Assembly (NCBI GenBank): GCA_025352485.1
Contig: JANXTJ010000138.1
Coordinates: forward strand, 1 to 10,672
DNA: 10,672 bases
Source: Salinibacterium sp.
GTDB lineage: Bacteria; Actinomycetota; Actinomycetes; Actinomycetales; Microbacteriaceae
Reading direction: 5' to 3'
In this document: one piece after another, positions 6,363 through 10,672 of the stretch
Numbering within the stretch: the first letter of the stretch is position 1
Layout of the letters: the number at the start of each line of letters is the position of its first letter
The notes under the pieces: model-generated
Told to the model about the DNA's origin: nothing
Database searches by the model: none
What the model saw: only the letters and a program-made list of their open reading frames with translations
Program-made: the position numbers and the translations under genes

Positions 6363-9300
6363 GGCGGTGACGGTGCCCTTGACCGCGGCGTCATCGGCCG
6401 TGAGGGTAAGCAGGCTGCCGCTGAGGGTCGGGTGAACCCGACCGGAGCCGGAGCGAGTTGGCTATAGACCAGTTGGTTGAGGTCGTTGGGATACGGATAG
6501 TTTGTGAGCTTGAGCAGGTCGATCACCCGCTGCTCTCCCGGCTCGAACGCGATAACGGCCCCCCCGAAGTCCGGCGGTTGGTTGTCGCGCGGATCGACGG
6601 TAATCGGTAGCACCAGAATGGCGGTTCTCCCGTTGGGATCGGTCGCCGATGTGCCATCGGTCACCGTGAATGAGATCGACGCGGGGCCGAAGTACTTGTC
6701 GGCAGACGTGAAGACAAGGGTGCGATCGTCGCGCACGAGTTTGCTTCCGTTGGAGTGGGTTGCGGTAACAGAGCTCGAGTCGGTGAGCCTGACCTGCTTG
6801 CCCCCGACGGCGATGACGTAGTCGTTCAGGTTAATTACCACCTGATCTTCACTGGTGACCCGCAGCGCCGCGCTGCGTCGATCGAGCTGCGGCAGCGCAT
6901 CGTTGGTTCCCGGCACCCGGATGAAGCCATAGGTAAAAATCGAAGGGTCTTGCGGGTTAGTGACTTTGAACGGGATGATCTGGCTTTTTGCTCCGATCGT
7001 CACCTCGATCTTTTTGGCCGCAGTGACCTCGGCAACGCCACCGTAGCCTGGGTACACCGACAGCCCGACCGAGCGGGAACTGCCATCCGCGAAGAACACA
7101 CGGGCGAGCACATCGACCGTCACCTTCGGGCGATCCAGAATGTCGGAAAGCGTGAGCACGGTGTCTGTAGCCACCGGCCGCCCCAGCGGAGCCTTCGGAT
7201 CGACGGTAACCCTGATGAAGTTCTGACTGGTTCCGCCCGTGTCATTCTCGATCGTGTAGATGACACCATAGTTGCCCGGCGTAGTCGGCGGCGTCACGGC
7301 CACAACGTCGCCCACGACCGTGGCGGTCGTGACCGGATCATTGGGCACCGCCGACGTTATTTTCAGCGGGCTGCCGTCAGGGTCTGAATCATTGGCGAGC
7401 ACCTGAACGGAAACCGTGACCCCTGGGCGCACCGTCACGTCATCGATATTTGCCACCGGGTTGCGCGCGCCCTCTAGGCGAGGGCTGATCCCGACTCGAA
7501 TGGTGCCGGTGGCTCGAGCCCCGAGGGCATCGATGACCCCGTAGCTGAAGGTGTCGGTTCCCGCCGAATAGGTGCCAGCTCGGTAGACGATCGTGTTCGC
7601 TTCCACACTGACAACCGAACCTTTGCCCGGGTTTGAGGACTGCCCCAGCAACTGCACGGAGTCACCATCCGGGTCGATCCCGGTCAGCGGTATCGCCACG
7701 CGCACGGTCTCGCCGGCAATCACGCGTGCCGTGACGCTGGCGGGCACGGGTGCATGGTTTGTCGCCAGATCCGCCTCACGCACCGCGATGTGCACCAGTG
7801 CGGTGGCCGCCTGGCCGTCCGGCCCCGTCACCGTGTAGGCGGCGGTGAAATTGCCCGATTTGTCGGGCGCCAGGTAGCGCAACACGTTGCCTGACGCAAA
7901 AAGCAGGCCGGAACCGGCAGGCAGCTCTTGATCGAGCACGGGCCGCAGAGTCAGATCCAGCCCGTCGGGATGTTCGTCATTAGCCAGCACCGGGATATCA
8001 ATGGCCTGACCAACGCGAACGGTCACGTTATCGTCGTTAGCGATCGGCGCCTGCACGCGACTGGGGGTCGGGATCTCGATCACCGTAATCACGCCAACCG
8101 CGTCGGCGAGCCCGTTGCTCACGCGGTAATTGAAGGTAACGGGGCCATGGTCGAGCGGTTTATCGAGACTCACGCGTACGATCCGCTGGTCGATCACTTC
8201 GGCTCGAACGCCCGAATTCGCGGCTGGACTGGTGACCCCGGTAACCAGCAGCACACCTCCGGCGGGATCGACATCGGTGCCAGCGACATCCACACGTGCG
8301 GAGCGCAGAGTCTGCACGAATACCGTTTTCGGCACGGTGATGGGCTTGGCGTTGGCATCGGGCGGCGGTGCCACATCTATTCGAACCATCCCGGTGACCG
8401 TCTGAGCGCCGTCGGTCACCACATATTCGAGGTAGTGGCTGCGGATTTGGTCGCTCGTGAACCGAAACGTGCCTGTCTCATAGCTCGGGGTGATGGTCAC
8501 GCCGGTCTTGGCCGGAACGCTATTCAGGCGCAGGGTACCTGTGCCGCCGCGCGCGTGATCGAGGGGCGAGACCGTGATCTCTTGGCCCGCATAGGTGAGC
8601 ATCACGAACGGGTCCGTAACGATCGGCACCTGGCCCGCGGGCTTGACCGTGACGGAAACGCTCCCAGAGCCTGCCGCCTTACCGTCGGACACCACGAGCG
8701 TCACGAGCTTGAGATCACCACCGCCGCCGGAGTCGGAAAAGACGATCGTGCCCTGCGGTTTATACGAGACGGTGTCGGGGGGGGGCACCGACGCGCTGGT
8801 CAGGTACATCGGGTCGCCCTCTGGGTCGACCCAGTCGCTCAATATTTGCTGGGTTGTGCGGCTTCCGGCCTGCACCGTCATCCGGGTGTTGCGCACCTGC
8901 ACCGGAGGTAAATTCTCGTTCGCTGTCTTGATCGTGACGACGACGTTGGCACTGGCAGTGGCCCCCTTGCCGTCGGTGATCGTGTACGAGAAGCGCAGCT
9001 GTCCGGCTGCCCCCGGGGCAAGCGTTAATTGAATCTGCTGGCGCTGGTTGATCAGGTCGATCCGGCCGACGCTCTCCGCGATGGGCACGAGGTCGCTGAT
9101 CACCAGTACATCGCCGTTGGGGTCGTAGTCGTTCAGGAGCACGGGAAGCACGGTCGCGCGGCCGGGGCGGGCGCCGAACGCGTCGTCGACGGCCACCGGT
9201 GGCTCCTGGGTCTTGTCCGACTTCGGTGGGATGACTAGATCATTCTTCTGGTCTTGCGGCGGCGTGTTGGCTGCCACGATCAGGTCGGCCCAGTTGTCGA

Positions 9301-10381
9301 TGAGCTGGCCCGCGCGCTGAACCGCCCAACTCGCGCCAGAGCGGCCATCGTTGAGCAACGCTCGATCCCCGTTGGTGACGAACGCCAGCCGGGCGTTTCC
9401 TGCCATGCCCGCGAGTGGGATGGTTGTTCCCGAGCCGCTGTCGCCCCTGCAGTGGCGCCAGTTCTGGCCGTCCGTCCATGCGCCGTAATCGCAGTTGCCG
9501 AGGCTGAGCGGTCTGGCGGCGTTTCCGGACGTGCCGCTCACCAGCCCTACCGCCGCCGCTCCGCTGAGCGGGATGCCGATCAAGCCGCCCGAATACCCGA
9601 CCAGTACCCGATCTCCCGCGACGCTTGCCCACTGGAGGACCGCGCCAGAACCCGCGCCCATGATGCCGCCCAGGTCAACCGTCCTGCCATCGAGGTAGAC
9701 CCGGTTGGCATCCGCGTCGAGGATCGCCCAATGGCCGGCGACCGAGGTGAGGCTCAGTGTCGTCGCGGTCGTCGGTACTCGCACCGACTGTCGCGACTCG
9801 ACAGACGTTGAGGTCGCTGCGTTCACTCGGTAGACGAGCTGTGCCGACGGCGAAAAGGCGTAGACAATACCCTCGGCGTCGACGCTCAGCACCGCACCGA
9901 GCCCGAAACTCAGGGTCGCGTCTGACTGCGCATTGAACGTGGCGAGATCGGTGCGCGCCACGATCCAGACCTGGCCAGAGCCCTTCTCGAGGATGACGAT
10001 GTTGTTTCCGGCGAGAAAGACCTCTGGCTGTTTCGGCGGCAACGGCACGCTGTCGGTGATCTTCGAGGTGGCGGGGTCGACGATGTCGATCTTTGCTTCG
10101 GCGCGATCGAACAACAGCACGGTCGCGCCGCGCTGCAGGACATCGAGATCGTTGCCGGTGCTGGCAACGACGGTGTTGAGCTCCAGCACTTCGGTGTTCG
10201 CGCGGCCAATGGCTTGCTGACGGCTATTGGCCACCCAGACGGAACCGTCGCCGAGGTCGATGTGCTGTGCCGTGTAGCCGCTCGACACGATCGCCACCGT
10301 GGCGACGAGGGCGGCAATAATCGAGCCGCTCGTCGCGCTGACGACGAGCGAACGATGGCCGGTCAGCCACGATCTAAACAC
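6359..10381 (-). CDS. Giant Ig-like repeat surface protein, N-terminal part (cut short by a frameshift)
   Basis: 1340 codons from a GTG at 10381; with one base restored near 6430 the full protein is 1971 residues. Residues 10-34 form a hydrophobic signal/anchor after a basic start (MFRSWLTGHR). Residues 45-390 look like a beta-propeller, with repeated short strands such as GSVWVANS, ATVLLFDR, NIVILEKG, GIVYAFSP and GDRVLVGY, and a Cys-bracketed loop (C297 to C311). Tandem Ig/cadherin-like repeats of 90-100 residues then begin at about 393, 490, 583, 678, 777, 876, 973, 1066, 1162 and 1268; several carry acidic turns (LLNDYDPNGD, VLANDEHPDG, VLANDSDPDG). The last 23 residues (1318-1340) are out of frame and do not resemble the repeats. 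The protein is expected outside the cell, tethered by its N-terminus, acting as a scaffold or adhesin; the ligand is unknown. The start lies nine bases after the upstream TGA and has no clear Shine-Dalgarno. Confidence 0.9.
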   Translation of the reverse strand: MFRSWLTGHRSLVVSATSGSIIAALVATVAIVSSGYTAQHIDLGDGSVWVANSRQQAIGRANTEVLELNTVVASTGNDLDVLQRGATVLLFDRAEAKIDIVDPATSKITDSVPLPPKQPEVFLAGNNIVILEKGSGQVWIVARTDLATFNAQSDATLSFGLGAVLSVDAEGIVYAFSPSAQLVYRVNAATSTSVESRQSVRVPTTATTLSLTSVAGHWAILDADANRVYLDGRTVDLGGIMGAGSGAVLQWASVAGDRVLVGYSGGLIGIPLSGAAAVGLVSGTSGNAARPLSLGNCDYGAWTDGQNWRHCRGDSGSGTTIPLAGMAGNARLAFVTNGDRALLNDGRSGASWAVQRAGQLIDNWADLIVAANTPPQDQKNDLVIPPKSDKTQEPPVAVDDAFGARPGRATVLPVLLNDYDPNGDVLVISDLVPIAESVGRIDLINQRQQIQLTLAPGAAGQLRFSYTITDGKGATASANVVVTIKTANENLPPVQVRNTRMTVQAGSRTTQQILSDWVDPEGDPMYLTSASVPPPDTVSYKPQGTIVFSDSGGGGDLKLVTLVVSDGKAAGSGSVSVTVKPAGQVPIVTDPFVMLTYAGQEITVSPLDHARGGTGTLRLNSVPAKTGVTITPSYETGTFRFTSDQIRSHYLEYVVTDGAQTVTGMVRIDVAPPPDANAKPITVPKTVFVQTLRSARVDVAGTDVDPAGGVLLVTGVTSPAANSGVRAEVIDQRIVRVSLDKPLDHGPVTFNYRVSNGLADAVGVITVIEIPTPSRVQAPIANDDNVTVRVGQAIDIPVLANDEHPDGLDLTLRPVLDQELPAGSGLLFASGNVLRYLAPDKSGNFTAAYTVTGPDGQAATALVHIAVREADLATNHAPVPASVTARVIAGETVRVAIPLTGIDPDGDSVQLLGQSSNPGKGSVVSVEANTIVYRAGTYSAGTDTFSYGVIDALGARATGTIRVGISPRLEGARNPVANIDDVTVRPGVTVSVQVLANDSDPDGSPLKITSAVPNDPVTTATVVGDVVAVTPPTTPGNYGVIYTIENDTGGTSQNFIRVTVDPKAPLGRPVATDTVLTLSDILDRPKVTVDVLARVFFADGSSRSVGLSVYPGYGGVAEVTAAKKIEVTIGAKSQIIPFKVTNPQDPSIFTYGFIRVPGTNDALPQLDRRSAALRVTSEDQVVINLNDYVIAVGGKQVRLTDSSSVTATHSNGSKLVRDDRTLVFTSADKYFGPASISFTVTDGTSATDPNGRTAILVLPITVDPRDNQPPDFGGAVIAFEPGEQRVIDLLKLTNYPYPNDLNQLVYSQLAPAPVGFTRPSAAACLPSRPMTPRSRAPSPP
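6424..6434 (-). other. Frameshift junction inside the giant surface-protein gene
   Basis: The minus strand reads GGG TTC ACC CGA CCC TCA; after this the repeat-like protein continues in the -1 frame (CTC AGC GGC AGC = LSGS). Adding one C in the ACCCGA run gives FTPTLSGSLLTLTADD, which reads smoothly into VTALTLGVRDDR and completes the repeat. The shift must lie between an in-frame TAG of the second frame near 6462 and the TGA of the first frame at 6361-6359. A deletion in one of two CCC runs (plus-strand GGG at 6425-6427 or 6430-6432) is the simplest explanation. It could be a sequencing error, a real mutation or a regulated slip. Confidence 0.85.
8777..8785 (-). repeat. Nine-base C tract in the surface-protein coding sequence
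   Basis: The plus strand has nine consecutive G (nine C on the coding strand), encoding three prolines (533-535) in Ig-like repeat 2. The frame is intact at nine. It is the longest homopolymer I noticed in the window and a possible slippage site. A change of one base would truncate the protein soon after residue 535. Confidence 0.7.
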
Positions 10382-10390
10382 CGAAGCCGA

Positions 10391-10672
10391 TCACGCCGGA
10401 ACGTCCGCACACTTTTCGTTGCTCGGGTTGCCGGTCTTACCGTCGCGGTTCACGGTCACGGTGATACACACCCGCTCGCCAGCCGCTGCCGCGACGACGA
10501 AACTGTTGCTACGTTGCTGGGCGGCCGGCTTACCCGGGCCCGTCGAGATCTGGTAGCTGTCGGTGCCGGTCAGTCCGGGATCGCCCCAGGCGAAGGTGAC
10601 GGTGCCGTTAGCGAGCGTTGCCGAGATGTCGCTGACCGTCGGAATATCGCTCGAGCCCGCGCGCACCAGCAC
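10391..10672 (-). CDS. C-terminal FN3-like domain of an upstream protein (5' end outside window)
   Basis: 93 codons are visible, ending at TGA 10393-10391; the true start is beyond the window edge, and the GTG at 10672 is probably internal. The segment reads as one fibronectin type III-like unit (IPTVSDISATLANGTVTFAW ... SYQISTG ... GERVCITVTVNRDGKTG). Two cysteines near the end (visible residues 69 and 88) could pair as a disulfide, suggesting an extracellular location. In related actinobacterial operons, as I recall, the gene before such a surface protein is a membrane Ser/Thr kinase with an FN3-like outer domain. No kinase sequence is visible here, so that identity is only a guess. The stop is nine bases from the next gene's GTG and in the same frame. 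Confidence 0.75.
   Translation of the reverse strand: MLVRAGSSDIPTVSDISATLANGTVTFAWGDPGLTGTDSYQISTGPGKPAAQQRSNSFVVAAAAGERVCITVTVNRDGKTGNPSNEKCADVPA

Larger units (their letters stand above)
5973..9205 (-). repeat. Tandem array of about eleven Ig/cadherin-like domain repeats (protein level)
   Basis: Within the giant gene, diverged units of 90-105 codons recur. Typical elements are an opening P[IV]A..D..TVR.G, a central VLANDxDPDG-like acidic turn, a hydrophobic stretch with Y.V.D or F.Y.V.DG (FSYTITDGKG, LEYVVTDGAQ, FNYRVSNGLA, ISFTVTDGTS), and a closing V.V..P. Units start near nucleotides 9205, 8914, 8635, 8350, 8053, 7756, 7465, 7186, 6898 and 6580 and, after the frameshift, 6281. Cysteine is absent from the repeats in the correct frame. 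The acidic turns resemble calcium-binding loops of cadherin-like domains; calcium binding is inferred. Nucleotide identity between units looks low, so this is an old duplication array. Confidence 0.78.

Noticed and set aside
6424..6470. Programmed -1 ribosomal frameshift at the break
   Set aside because: The needed shift is -1, but I see no X-XXY-YYZ heptamer in frame (the local codons are ACC CGA CCC TCA GCG) and no obvious strong stem-loop just downstream. A base deletion is simpler, though reads are needed to be sure.
8777..8785. C9 tract as the cause of the observed frameshift
   Set aside because: The repeat frame continues correctly on both sides of this tract; the actual break is more than 2 kb downstream in the gene.
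7928..8911. Plus-strand open frame of 327 codons
   Set aside because: Antisense to the Ig-like repeats. Its His/Gly/Asp/Arg-rich product mirrors the GC-biased codons of the opposite strand.
1..10672. Promoters, terminators, tRNA, CRISPR, insertion sequences
   Set aside because: Coding sequence fills the window, with gaps of at most 13 nt. I saw no hairpin followed by a T run at gene ends, no short direct-repeat array, no terminal inverted repeats and no tRNA-like fold.

Overview
The window is about 10.7 kb of GC-rich DNA (roughly 60% by eye) in which every gene lies on the minus strand, packed end to end. High third-position GC, GTG starts, 4-nt stop/start overlaps and the gene content point to an actinobacterium. 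The family resemblance is closest to Microbacteriaceae; this is inference from recalled families, not a database result.

Read 5'->3' on the minus strand (right to left in window coordinates), the operon is: (1) the 3' end of an upstream gene (10672-10391) encoding a fibronectin type III-like C-terminal domain, possibly the outer domain of a Ser/Thr kinase; (2) a giant secreted or membrane-anchored surface protein gene (10381-4467) with an N-terminal hydrophobic anchor, a beta-propeller-like domain, about eleven tandem Ig/cadherin-like repeats and about five FN3-like domains; (3) a MoxR-family AAA+ ATPase (4453-3482); (4) a DUF58 membrane protein (3485-2037); (5) a polytopic transglutaminase-fold membrane protein (2040 to beyond position 1). 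Junctions are 9 nt, 13 nt, GTGA overlap and ATGA overlap. No promoter, terminator, RNA gene, mobile element or CRISPR array is visible, and no gene-free stretch exceeds 13 nt.

Two things stand out. The giant gene is split by a one-base frameshift near 6424-6434. Restoring one base gives a continuous 1971-residue protein, while the sequence as given encodes a 1340-residue product ending in the tenth Ig-like repeat. The transglutaminase-fold protein has Ala where the catalytic Cys should be and Ser where the His should be, and has no cysteine in its 680 visible residues, so it looks like a pseudoenzyme.

MoxR, DUF58 and transglutaminase-like membrane proteins commonly occur together in bacteria. 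Here they are translationally coupled behind a very large modular surface protein. A reasonable inference is an envelope machine in which the cytoplasmic ATPase and DUF58 protein act on, or remodel, an outer scaffold made of the pseudo-transglutaminase and the Ig/FN3 protein. Its substrate and signal are unknown.
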